From assembly GCA_964036315.1 (NCBI GenBank), contig CAXIWW010000817.1:10327501-10391500 (forward strand): a stretch of 64,000 nt of DNA, given 5' to 3'. Below, piece by piece: positions 12,346 to 25,010 of this stretch. Below the pieces are notes generated by a model that was not told where the DNA came from, ran no database searches, and saw only the letters and a program-made list of their open reading frames with translations. This stretch comes from Acanthosepion esculentum (taxonomy: Eukaryota; Mollusca; Cephalopoda; Sepiida; Sepiidae). A program made the translations under genes and the position numbers. The stretch's first letter is position 1. Every line of letters begins with the position of its first letter.

Positions 12346-15300
12346 ACACCCCACCCAGGAGACAGTCCCAGAAAGTCCCACGCAGACGAACCCCAGTCCC
12401 AGAAAGTCCCACGCAGACGACCCCCAGTCCCACAAAATCCCACGCAGACGGCACCGCACCAAGGAGACTGTACCAGAAATACCCATGCAGACGACCCCCA
12501 GTCCCAGAAAGTCCCATGCAGACGACACCCCACCCAGGAGACAGTCCTAGATATCCCACGCAGACGACCCCACACCCAGGAGACAGTCCCAGAAAGTCCC
12601 ACGCAGACGACCCCCAGACAGGAGACTGTCCCAGAAAGACCCACGCAGACGACCCCCAGTCCCAGAAAGTCCCACGCAGACGAGTCCCCACCCAGGAAAC
12701 AGTCCAAGAATGTCCCACGAAGACGAGCCCCCACCCAGGAGAGAATCCCAGAATGACCCACGCAGACGACCCCCAGTCCCATAAAGTCCCACGCAGACGA
12801 CCCCCAATCCCACAAAATCCCACGCAGACGACACCGCACGCAGGAGACTGTACCAGAAAGACCCATGCAGACAACCCCCAGTCCCAGAAAGTCCCACGCA
12901 GACGACCCCCCACCCAGGAGACAGACCGAGAAAGTCCCACGCATATCACCCCCAAACAGGAGAGTGTCCCAGCAAGTCCAACGCAGACGGCCCCCAATCC
13001 CAGAAAATCCCACGCAGACGAACACCCACCCAGGAGACAGTCCCAGAAAGTCCCACGCAGACGACCCCCCACCCAGGAGACAGTCCCGGAAAGTCCCACG
13101 CAGACTACCCCCCACCCAGGAGACAGTCCCAGAAAGTCCGACGCAGACGACCCCCAGTCCCAGAAAGTCCCACGCAGTCGACCCCCAGTCCTAGGAAGTC
13201 CCATGCAGACAACCTTCCACCCAGGAGACAGTCCAAGAAAGTCCCACTCAGACTACCGCCACCCAGGAGACAGTCCCAGAAAGTCCCACGCAGACGACCA
13301 CACACCCAGGAGTCAGTCCCAGAAAGTCCGACGCAGACGACCCCCAGTCCCAGAAAGTCCCACGCAGACGACACCAGTCCTAGGAAGTCCCATGCAGACG
13401 ACCCCAGTCAGGAGACAGTCACAGAAAGTCCCACGCAGACGACCCCCACCCAGGAGACACTCCCAGAAAGTCCCAAACAGACGACACCCACCCAGGAGAC
13501 ACTCCCAGAAAGTCCCACGCAGAAGATCCCCAGTCCAAGAAAGTCCCACGCAGATATCCTTCAGTCCCAGAAAGTCCCACGCAGACGACCACCACCCAGG
13601 AGAGAGTCCCAGAAAGTCCCACGCAGACGACACCCAGTCCCTGAAAGTCCCACGCAGACGACCCCCCACGCAGGAGACAGTCCCAGAAAGTCCCACGCAA
13701 AAGACCCAAAGTCGCAGAAAGTCCCATGAAGACGAGCCCCCACCCAGGAGACAGTCCTAGATATCCCACGCAGACGACCCCCACCCAGGAGACAGTCCCA
13801 GAAAGTCCTACGCTGACGACACCCAGTCCAAGAAAGTCCCAGGCAGACGACCCCCAGACAGGAGACAGTCCCAGAAAATCCCACGCAGACGACCCCCACC
13901 CTGGAGACAGTCCCAGAAAGTCCCACGCAGACGACCCCCCACCCAGGAGTCAGTACCAGAAAGACCCACGCAGACGACCCCCTGTCTCAGAAAGGCTCAC
14001 TCAGACGACTCCCCACCCAGGAGACAGTCCCAGAAAGTCCCACGCAGAGGACCCCCCACCCAAGAGACAGTCCTAGAAAGTCCCACGCAGACGACACCCA
14101 GTCCCAGAAAGTGCCACGCAGACGAACCCCACCCAGGAGACTGACCCAGAAACTCCCACGCAGACGACACCCAGTCCCTGAAAGTCCCAAGCAGACGACC
14201 CCCCCACGCAGGAGACAGTCCCAGAAAGTCCCACGCAGAATAATCCCCAACCAGGAGACAGTCCCAGAAAGACCCACGCAGACGACCCCAGTCCCAGAAA
14301 GTACCACGCAGACGACCCCAACCCAGGAGACTGTCTCAGAAAGTCCCAAGCAGACGACTCCCCACCCAGGAGACAGTCGCAGAAGTCCCACGCAGACGAC
14401 CCCCCACCCAGGAGACAGTCTCAGAAAGTCCCAAACAGACGACCCCCCCACCCAGGACACAGTCCCAGAAGTCCCACGCAGACGACCCCCCACCCAGGAG
14501 ACAGTCCCAGAAACTCCCACGCAGACGACACCCAGTCTCAGAAAGTCCCAGGCAGACGACTCCCCACTCAGGAGACAGTCCCAGAAAGTTCCACGCAGAC
14601 GACCCCCCACCCAGGAGAGAGTCCAAAAGAGACCCACGCAGACGACCCCTGAGTCCCAGAAAGTCCCAAACAGACGACCCCCCACCCAGGAGTCAGTCAC
14701 AGAAAGTAACACGCAGACGACCCCCAGTCCCAGAAAGTCCCACGCAGACGACCACCAGTCCCACAAAGTCCTACGCAGACGACCCCCCACCCAGGAGACA
14801 GTCCTAGAAAATCCAACGCAGACGACCCCCCATCCATGTGACAGTCCAAGAAAGTCCCACGGAGACGACCCACAGTCCCAGAATGTCCCACGCAGACGCC
14901 CCCCACCAAATAGACAGTACCAGAAATTCCCACGCAGACGACCGCTAGTCCCAGAAAGACCCACGCAGACGACCCCCCAAACAGGATACAGTCCCAGAAA
15001 GTCCCACGATGACGACCCCTAGTCCCAGAAAGTCCCACGCAGACGACGCCCAACCCATGAGACAGTCCCAGAAAGTCCCACGGAGAAGACCCACAGTCCC
15101 AGAAAGTCCCACGCAGACGCCCCCCCCCACCAAGAAGACAGTCCCAGAAAGTCCCACTCAGACAACCCCCAGTCCAAGAAAGTCCCACGAAGACGAACTC
15201 CAGTCCCAGGAAGTCCCACGCAGAAGAACCCCTGTCCCAGAAAGTCCTACGCAGACGACCCAAAGTCCCAGAAAATCCCACGCAGAGGACCCTCCACCCA

Positions 15301-18300
15301 GGATAACAGTCCCAGAAAGTCCCACGCAGACGGCCCCCCACCCAAGAGTCAGTACCAGAAAGACCCACGCAGACGACCACCTGTCTCAGAAAGTCCCACG
15401 CAGACGACTCCCCACCCAGGAGACAGACCCAGATAGTCCCACGCAGACAACCCCCCCACCCAGGAGAGAGTCCAAAAAAGACCCACGCAGACGACCGCGA
15501 GTCCCAGAAAGTCCCATACAGACGACCCCCCACCCAGGAGACAGTCCCAGAAAGTAAGACGCAGAAGACCCCCAGTCCCAGAAAGTCCCACGCAGACGAC
15601 CACCAGTCCCACAAAGTCCTACGCAGACGACCCCCCACCCAGGAGACAGTCCCAGAAAGTCCCACGCAGACGACCCCCCACCCATGAGACAGTCCCAGAA
15701 AGTCCCACGCAGACGCCCCACAGTCCCAGAAAGTCCCACGCAGACGCCCCCCACCAAGGAGACAAACCCAGAAATTCCCACGCAGACGACCCCTAGTCCC
15801 AGAAAGTCCCACGCAGACGACTCCCAGTCCCAGAAAATCCCACGCAGAGGACCCTCCACCCAGGAGACAGTCCCAGAAAGTCCCACGCAGACGGCCCCCC
15901 ACCCTGGAGTCAGTACCAGAAAGACCCACGCAGACGACCCCCTGTCTCAGAAATTCCCACGCAGACGACTCCCCACCCAGGATACAGTCCCAGATAGTCC
16001 CACGCAGAAGACCCCCCACCCAGGAGACAGTCCCAGAAAGACCCACGCAGACGACCCCAGTCCCAGAAAGTCCCACGCAGACGACCCCCAGTCCTAGGAA
16101 GTCCCATGTAGACGACCCCCACCCAGGAGACAGTCCCAGAAAGTCCCACGCAGACGACCCCACCCAGGAGACTGTCTCAGAAAGTCCCAAACAGACGACC
16201 CACCACCCAGGAGACAGTCCCAGAAGTCCCACGCAGACGACCCCCCACCCAGGAGACAGTCCCAGAAAGTCTCACGCAGACGACCCCCCACCCAGGAGAC
16301 AGTCCCAGAAAGTCCCACGCAGACGAGCCCAGTCCCAGAAAGTCCCACGCAGACGACACCCACCCAGGAGACAGTCCCAGAAAGTCCCACGCAGACGACA
16401 CCTTGTCTCAGAAAGTCCCACGCAGACGACTCCCCACCCAGGAGACAGTCCCAGAAAGTCCCACGCAGACGACCACCCACCCAGGAGAGAGTCCAAAAGA
16501 GACCCACGGAGACGACCCCTGAGTCCCAGAAAGTCCCATACAGACGACCCCCCACCCAGGAGTCAGTCACAGAAAGTAACACGCAGACGACCCCCAGTCC
16601 CAGAAACTCCCACGCAGACGACACCCAGTCCCTGAAAGTCCCAAGCAGACGACCCCCAGTCCTAGGAATCCCATGCAGACGACCCCCCACCCAGGAGACA
16701 GTCCCAGAAAGTGCCACGCAGACGACCCCCACCCAGGAGACAGTCTCAGAAAGTCCCAAACAGACGACCCCCCACCCAGGAGACAGTCCCAGAAAGTCCC
16801 ACGCAGACGACACCTTGTCTCAGAAAGTCCCACGCAGACGACTCCCCACCCAGGAGACAGTCCCAGAAAGTCCCACGCAGACGACCCCCCACCCAGGAGA
16901 GAGGCCAAAAAAAGACCCACGCAGACGACCCTGAATCCCAGAAAGTCCCATACAGACGACCCCAAACCCATGCGACAGTCCCAGAAAGTCCCACGGAGAC
17001 GACCCACAGTCCCAGAAAGTCCCACGCAGACGCACCACACCAAGGAGACAGTCCCAGAAAGTCCCACGCAGACGACCCACCACCAAGGAGACAGTCCCAG
17101 AAAGTCCCACGCAGACGACCCACCACCAAGAAGACAGTCCCAGAAAGTCCCACTCAGACAACCCCCAGTCCCAGAAAGTCCCACGAAGACGAACCCCAGT
17201 CCCAGGAAGTCCCACGCAGAAGAACCCCTGTCCCAGAAAGTCCCACGCAGACGACCCCCAGTCTCAGAAAATCCCACGCAGAGGACCCTCCACCCAGGAG
17301 ACAGTCCCAGAAAGTCCCACGCAGACGGCCCCCCACCCAGAGTCAGTACTAGAAAGACCCACGCAGACGACCCCCTGTCTCAGAAAGTCCCACGCAGACG
17401 ACTCCCCACCGAGGAGACAGTCCCAGATAGTCCCACGCAGACGACCTCCCACCCAGGAGAGAGTCCAAATAAGACCCATGCAGACGACCGCGAGTCCCAG
17501 AAAGTCCCCTACAGACGCCCCCCCACCCAGGAGACAGTCCCAAAAAGTAACACGCAGAAGACCCCAGTCCCACAAAGTCCTACGCAGACGAACCCCACAA
17601 AGGAGACAGTCCCAGAAAGTCCCACGCAGACGACCCCCCACCCATGAGACAGTCCCAGAGAGTCCCACGCAGACGCCCCACAGTCCCAGAAAGTCCCACG
17701 CAGACGCCCCCCACCAAGGAGACAAACCCAGAAATTCCCACGCAGACGACCCCTAGTCCCAGAAAGTCCCACGCAGACGACTCCCAGTCCCAGAAAATCC
17801 CACGCAGAGGACCCTCCACCCAGGAGACAGTCCCAGAAAGTCCCACGCAGACGGCCCCCCACCCTGGAGTCAGTACCAGAAAGACCCACGCAGACGACCC
17901 CCTGTCTCAGAAATTCCCACGCAGACGACTCCCCACCCAGGAGACAGTCCCAGATAGTCCCACGCAGAAGACCCCCCACCCAGGAGAAAGTCCCAGAAAG
18001 ACCCACGCAGACGACCCCAGTCCCAGAAAGTCCCACGCAGACGACCCCCAGTCCTAGGAAGTCCCATGTAGACGACCCCCACCCAGGAGACAGTCCCAGA
18101 AAGTCCCACGCAGACGACCCCCACCCAGGAGACTGTCTCAGAAAGTCCCAAACAGACGACCCACCACCCAGGAGACAGTCCCAGAAGTCCCACGCAGACG
18201 ACCCCCCACCCAGGAGACAGTCCCAGAAAGTCTCACGCAGACGACCCCCCACCCAGGAGACAGTCCCAGAAAGTCCCACGCAGACGAGCCCAGTCCCAGA

Positions 18301-21145
18301 AAGTCCCACGCAGACGGCCCCCCACCCTGGAGTCAGTACCAGAAAGACCCACGCAGACGACCCCCTGTCTCAGAAATTCCCACGCAGACGACTCCCCACC
18401 CAGGAGACAGTCCCAGATAGTCCCACGCAGAAGACCCCCCACCCAGGAGACAGTCCCAGAAAGACCCACGCAGACGACCCCAGTCCCAGAAAGTCCCACG
18501 CAGACGACCCCCAGTCCTAGGAAGTCCCATGTAGACGACCCCCACCCAGGAGACAGTCCCAGAAAGTCCCACGCAGACGACCCCCACCCAGGAGACTGTC
18601 TCAGAAAGTCCCAAACAGACGACCCACCACCCAGGAGACAGTCCCAGAAGTCCCACGCAGACGACCCCCCACCCAGGAGACAGTCCCAGAAAGTCTCACG
18701 CAGACGACCCCCCACCCAGGAGACAGTCCCAGAAAGTCCCACGCAGACGAGCCCAGTCCCAGAAAGTCCCACGCAGACGACACCCACCCAGGAGAAAGTC
18801 CCAGAAAGTCCCACGCAGACGACACCTTGTCTCAGAAAGTCCCACGCAGACGACTCCCCACCCAGGAGACAGTCCCAGAAAGTCCCACGCAGACGACCCC
18901 CCACCCAGGAGAGAGTCCAAAAGAGACCCACGGAGACGACCCCTGAGTCCCAGAAAGTCCCATACAGACGACCCCCCACCCAGGAGTCAGTCACAGAAAG
19001 TAACACGCAGACGACCCCCAGTCCCAGAAACTCCCACGCAGACGACACCCAGTCCCTGAAAGTCCCAAGCAGACGACCCCCAGTCCTAGGAAGTCCCATG
19101 CAGACGACCCCCCACCCAGGAGACAGTCCCAGAAAGTGCCACGCAGACGACCCCCACCCAGGAGACAGTCTCAGAAAGTCCCAAACAGACGACCCCCCAC
19201 CCAGGAGACAGTCCCAGAAAGTCCCACGCAGACGACACCTTGTCTCAGAAAGTCCCACGCAGACGACTCCCCACCCAGGAGACAGTCCCAGAAAGTCCCA
19301 CGCAGACGACCCCCCACCCAGTAGAGAGGCCAAAAAAGACCCACGCAGACGACCCTGAATCCCAGAAAGTCCCATACAGACGACCCCAAACCCATGAGAC
19401 AGTCCCAGAAAGTCCCACGGAGACGACCCACAGTCCCAGAAAGTCCCACGCAGACGCCCCCCACCAAGTAGACAGTCCCAGAAAGTCCCACGCAGACGAC
19501 CCACCACCAAGGAGACAGTCCCAGAAAGTCCCACGCAGACGACCCACCACCAAGAAGACAGTCCCAGAAAGTCCCACTCAGACAACCCCCAGTCCCAGAA
19601 AGTCCCACGAAGACGAACCCCAGTCCCAGGAAGTCCCACGCAGAAGAACCCCTGTCCCAGAAAGTCCCACGCAGACGACCCCCAGTCTCAGAAAATCCCA
19701 CGCAGAGGACCCTCCACCCAGGAGACAGTCCCAGAAAGTCCCACGCAGACGGCCCCCCACCCAGGAGACAGTCCCAAAAAGTAACACGCAGAAGACCCCA
19801 GTCCCAGAAAGTCCCACACAGACGACCACCAGTCCCACAAAGTCCTACGCAGACGACCGCCCACCCAGGTGACAGTCCCAGAAAGTCCCACGTAGACGAC
19901 CTACAGTCCCAGAAAGTCCCACGCAGACGCCCCCCACCAAGGAGACAAACCTAGAAATTCCCACGCAGACGACCCCTAGTCCCAGAAAGTCCCACGCAGA
20001 CGACTCCCCACCCAGGAGACAGTCCCAGAACGTCCCACGCAGACGACCCCCCGCCCAGGAGAAAGTCCAAAAAAGATCCATGCAGACGACCCCGAGTCCT
20101 AGAAAGTCCCATACAGACGACACCCCACCCAGGAGACAGTCCCAGAAAGTAACACGCAGTGGACCCCCAGTCACAGAAAGTCCCACGCAGACGACCCCCC
20201 CACCCAGGAGACAGTCCCAGAAAGTCCCACGCAGACGACCCCCCACCCAGGAGACAGTCCCAGAAACTCCCAGGCAGACGACAAGCAGTCTCAGAAAGTC
20301 CCAGGTAGACGACTCCCCACCCAGGAGACAGTCCCAGATAGTCCCACAGAGACGACCCACCACCCAGGAGACAGTCCCAGAAAGTCCCACGCAGACGAGC
20401 CCAGTCCCAGAAAGTCCCACGCAGACGACACCCAACCAGGAGACAGTCCCAGAAAGTCCCACGCAGACGACACCTTGTCTCAGAAAGTCCCACGCAGACG
20501 ACCCCCCACCCAGGAGAGAGTCCAAAAGAGACCCACGGAGACGACCCCTGAGTCCCAGAAAGTCCCATACAGACGACCCCCCACCCAGGAGTCAGTCACA
20601 GAAAGTAACACGCAGACGACCCCCAGTCCCAGAAACTCCCACGCAGACGACACCCAGTCCCTGAAAGTCCCAAGCAGACGACCCCCAGTCCTAGGAAGTC
20701 CCATGCAGAAGACCCCCCACCCAGGAGACAGTCTCAGAAAGTCCCAAACAGACGACCCCCCACCCAGGAGACAGCCCCAGAAGTCCCAGGCAGACGACAC
20801 CCCACCCAGGAGACAGTCCCAGAAAGTCCCACGCAGATGACTCCCCAACCAGGAGACAGTCCCAGAAAGACCCACGCAGACGACCCCAGTCCCAGAAAGT
20901 CCCACGCAGACGACCCCCAGTCCTAGGAAGTCCCATGCAGACGACCCCCACACAGGAGACAGTCCCAGAAAATCCCACGCAGACGACCCCCACCCAGGAG
21001 ACAGTCCCAGAAGTCCCACGCAGACGACACCCCACCCAGGAGACAGTCCCAGAAAGTCCCACGCAGACGAGCCCAGTCTCAGAAAGTCCCACGCAGACGA
21101 CCCCCACCCAGGAGACAGTCCCAGAAACTCCCACGCAGACGACAC
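12346..21145 (+). repeat. 8.8-kb segmental tandem duplication, copy 2 (family A)
   Basis: Second copy of the preceding unit, about 8796 bp long. Differences that I can see are few. A 30-bp monomer is missing opposite 11411-11440. C-run lengths differ, for example around 5787 versus 14608 and 6295 versus 15119. A CGCACCACACC variant near 17033 replaces a C-run found near 8208. Such scattered differences argue against a simple assembly echo, although a collapsed or duplicated assembly cannot be excluded without reads. After about 21145 the sequence diverges from what follows copy 1. Confidence 0.9.
17851..18770 (+). repeat. 463-bp tandem duplication within copy 2
   Basis: Counterpart of the 9025-9944 doublet at offset 8826. 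Because both 8.8-kb copies hold it, the 463-bp duplication is older than the 8.8-kb duplication. The blocks start at about 17851 and 18314. Confidence 0.85.
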
Positions 21146-24100
21146 CCAGTCTCAGAAAGTCCCAGGCAGACGACTCCCCACCCAGGAGACAATGCCAGAA
21201 AGTCCCACGCAGACGACCCCCCACCCAGGAGAGAGGCCAAAAAAGACCCACGCAGACGACCCTGAGTCCCAGAAAGTCCCATACAGACGACCCCAAACCC
21301 ATAAGACAGTCCCAGAAAGTCCCACGGAGACGATCCACAGTCCCAGAAAGTCCCACGCAGACGCCCCCCACCAAGGAGATAGTCCCATAAAGTCCCATGC
21401 AGACGACCCACCACAAACAAGACAGTCCCAGAAAGTCCCACTCAGACAACCCCCAGTCCCAGAAAGTCCCACGAAGACGAACCCCAGTCCCAGGAAGTCC
21501 CACGCAGAAGAACCCCTGTCCCAGAAAGTCCCACGCAGACGACCCCCAGTCTCAGAAAATCCCACGCAGAGGACCCTCCACCCAGGAGACAGTCCCAGAA
21601 AGTCCCACGCAGACGGCCCCCCACCCAGGAGTCAGTACTAGAAAGACCCACGCAGACGACCCCCTGTCTCAGAAAGTCCCACGCAGACGACTCCCCACCG
21701 AGGAGACAGTCCCAGATAGTCCCACGCAGACGACCTCCCACCCAGGAGCGAGTCCAAATAAGACCCACGCAGACGACCGCGAGTCCCAGAAAGTCCCATA
21801 CAGACGCCCCCCCACCCAGGAGACAGTCCCAAAAAGTAACACGCAGAAGACCCCCAGTCCCAGAAAGTCCCACGCAGACGACCACCAGTCCCACAAAGTC
21901 CTACGCAGACGACCCCCCACCCAGGAGACAGTCCCAGAAAGTCCCACGCAGACGACCCCCCACCCAGGAGACAGTCCCAGAAAGTCCCACGCAGACGAGC
22001 ACAGTCCCAGAAAGTCCCACGCAGACGACACCCACCCAGGAGACAGTCCCAGAAAGTCCCACGCAGACGACACCTTGTCTCAGAAAGTCCCACGCAGACG
22101 ACTCCCCACCCAGGAGACAGTGCCAGAAAGTCCCACGCAGACGACCCCCCACCCAGGAGAGAGTCCAAAAGAGACCCACGGAGACGACCCCTGAGTCCCA
22201 GAAAGTCCCATACAGACGACCCCCGACCCAGGAGTCAGTCACAGAAAGTAACACGCAGACGACCCCCAGTCCCAGAAACTCCCACGCAGACGACACCCAG
22301 TCCCTGAAAGTCCCAAGCAGACGACCCCCAGTCCTAGGAAGTCCCATGCAGACGACCCCCCCACCCAGGAGACAGTCCCAGAAAGTCCCACGCAGACGAC
22401 CCCCACCCAGGAGACAGTCTCAGAAAGTCCCAAACAGACGACCCCCCACCCAGGAGACAGTCCCAGAAGTCCCAGGCAGACGACACCCCACCCAGGAGAC
22501 AGTCCCAGAAAGTCCCACGCAGATGACTCCCCAACCAGGAGACAGTCCCAGAAAGACCCACGCAGACGACCCCAGTCCCAGAAAGTCCCACGCAGACGAC
22601 CCCCAGTCCTAGGAAGTCCCATGCAGACGACCCCCACCCAGGAGACAGTCCCAGAAAGTCCCACGCAGACGAGCCCCACCCAGGAGACAGTCCCAGAAGT
22701 CCCACGCAGACGACACCCCACCCAGGAGACAGTCCCAGAAAGTCCCACGCAGACGACACCCAGTCTCAGAAAGTCCCAGGCAGACGACTCCCCACCCAGG
22801 AGACAGTGCCAGAAAGTCCCACGCAGACGACCCCCCACCCAGGAGAGAGGCCAAAAAAGACCCACGCAGAAGACCCTGAGTCCCAGAAAGTCCCATACAG
22901 ACGACCCCAAACCCATAAGACAGTCCCAGAAAGTCCCACGGAGACGATCCACAGTCCCAGGAAGTCCCACGCAGAAGAACCCCTGTCCCAGAAAGTCCCA
23001 CGCAGAACGACCCCCAGTCTCAGAAAATCCCACGCAGAGGACCCTCCACCCAGGAGACAGTCCCAGAAAGTCCCACGCAGACGGCCCCCCACCCAGGAGT
23101 CAGTACTAGAAAGACCCACGCAGACGACCCCCTGTCTCAGAAAGTCCCACGCAGACGACTCCCCACCGAGGAGACAGTCCCAGATAGTCCCACGCAGACG
23201 ACCTCCCACCCAGGAGCGAGTCCAAATAAGACCCACGCAGACGACCGCGAGTCCCAGAAAGTCCCATACAGACGCCCCCCCACCCAGGAGACAGTCCCAA
23301 AAAGTAACACGCAGAAGACCCCCAGTCCCAGAAAGTCCCACGCAGACGACCACCAGTCCCACAAAGTCCTACGCGAACGACCCCCCACCCAGGAGACAGT
23401 CCCAGAAAGTCCCACGCAGACGACCCCCCACCCAGGAGACAGTCCCAGAAAGTCCCACGCAGACGAGCACAGTCCCAGAAAGTCCCACGCAGACGACACC
23501 CACCCAGGAGACAGTCCCAGAAAGTCCCACGCAGACGACACCTTGTCTCAGAAAGTCCCACGCAGACGACTCCCCACCCAGGAGACAGTCCCAGAAAGTC
23601 CCACGCAGACGACCCCCCACCCAGGAGAGAGTCCAAAAGAGACCCACGGAGACGACCCCTGAGTCCCAGAAAGTCCCATACAGACGACCCCCGACCCAGG
23701 AGTCAGTCACAGAAAGTAACACGCAGACGACCCCCAGTCCCAGAAACTCCCACGCAGACGACACCCAGTCCTAGGAAGTCCCATGCAGACGACCCCCACC
23801 CAGGAGGCAGTCCCAGAAAGTCCCACGCAGACAACCCCCACCCAGGAGACAGTCCCAGAAAGTCCCACGCAGACGACCCCCACCCAGGAGACAGTCTCAG
23901 AAAGTCCCAAACAGACGACCCCCCACCCAGGAGACAGTCCCAGAAGTCCCAGGCAGACGACACCCCACCCAGGAGACAGTCCCAGAAAGTCCCACGCAGA
24001 TGACTCCCCAACCAGGAGACAGTCCCAGAAAGACCCAGGCAGACGACCCCAGTCCCAGAAAGTCCCACGCAGACGACCCCCAGTCCTAGGAAGTCCCATG

Positions 24101-25010
24101 CAGACGACCCCCACCCAGGAGACAGTCCCAGAAAGTCCCACGCAGACGAGCCCCACCCAGGAGACAGTCCCAGAAGTCCCAGGCAGACGACTCCCCACCC
24201 AGGAGACAGTGCCAGAAAGTCCAACGCAGACGACCCCCCACCCAGGAGAGAGGCCAAAAAAGACCCACGCAGACGACCCTGAGTCCCAGAAAGTCCCATA
24301 CAGACGACCCCAAACCCATGAGACTGTCCCAGAAAGTCCCACGGAGACGACCCACAGTCCCAGAAAGTCCCACGCAGACGCCCCCCACCAAGGAGACAGT
24401 CCCAGAAAGTCCCACGCAGACGACCCACCACCAAGAAGACAGTCCCAGAAAGTCCCACTCAGACAACCCCCAGTCCCAGAAAGTCCCACGAAGACGAACC
24501 CCAGTCCCAGGAAGTCCCACGCAGAAGAACCCCTGTCCCAGAAAGTCCCACGCAGACGACCCCCAGTCTCAGAAAATCCATCCCAGAGGACCCTCCACCC
24601 AGGAGACAGTCCCAGAAAGTCCCACGCAGACGGCCCCCCACCCAGGAGTCAGTACTAGAAAGACCCACGCAGACGACCCCCTGTCTCAGAAAGTCCCACG
24701 CAGACGACTCCCCACCGAGGAGACAGTCCCAGATAGTCCCACGCAGACGACCTCCCACCCAGGAGAGAGTCCAAATAAGACCCACGCAGACGACCGCGAG
24801 TCCCAGAAAGTCCCATACAGACGCCCCCCCACCCAGGAGACAGTCCCAAAAAGTAACACGCAGAAGACCCCCAGTCCCAGAAAGTCCCACGCAGACGACC
24901 ACCAGTCCCACAAAGTCCTACGCAGACGACCGCCCACCCAGGAGACAGTCACAGAAAGTCCCACGGAGACGACCTACAGTCCCAGAAAGTCCTACGCAGA
25001 CGACCGCCCA
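21146..25010 (+). repeat. Approximately 1.5-kb HOR of family A, three copies
   Basis: Ordered variants recur with offsets of about 1468 bp (for example 21638 to 23106, and 21901 to 23369) and about 1549 bp (23106 to 24655). Marker variants include GTCAGTACTAGAAAGACCC, CCACCGAGGAG, GACCGCGAGTCC and CTACGCAGACGACC. The three copies occupy roughly 21150-22620, 22620-24170 and 24170-25010. The middle copy lacks some monomers present in the first and third, for example the ACGCCCCCCACCAAGGAG type near 21360 and 24380. This HOR derives from the same pool of variants as the 8.8-kb unit but has amplified separately. Confidence 0.8.

Noticed and set aside
14697..16232. 511-codon open frame on the minus strand, the longest in the window, and many similar frames in families A1 and A2
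   Set aside because: It is a by-product of a stop-free repeat. Equivalent frames exist in all six frames, rotate through the same three peptide types, and have no recognisable domain, promoter, splice or start context.
3520..21145. The 8.8-kb duplication as a pure assembly artefact
   Set aside because: Not fully rejected. The copies differ by a 30-bp monomer, C-run lengths and single bases, which favours a real duplication, but read evidence is needed.
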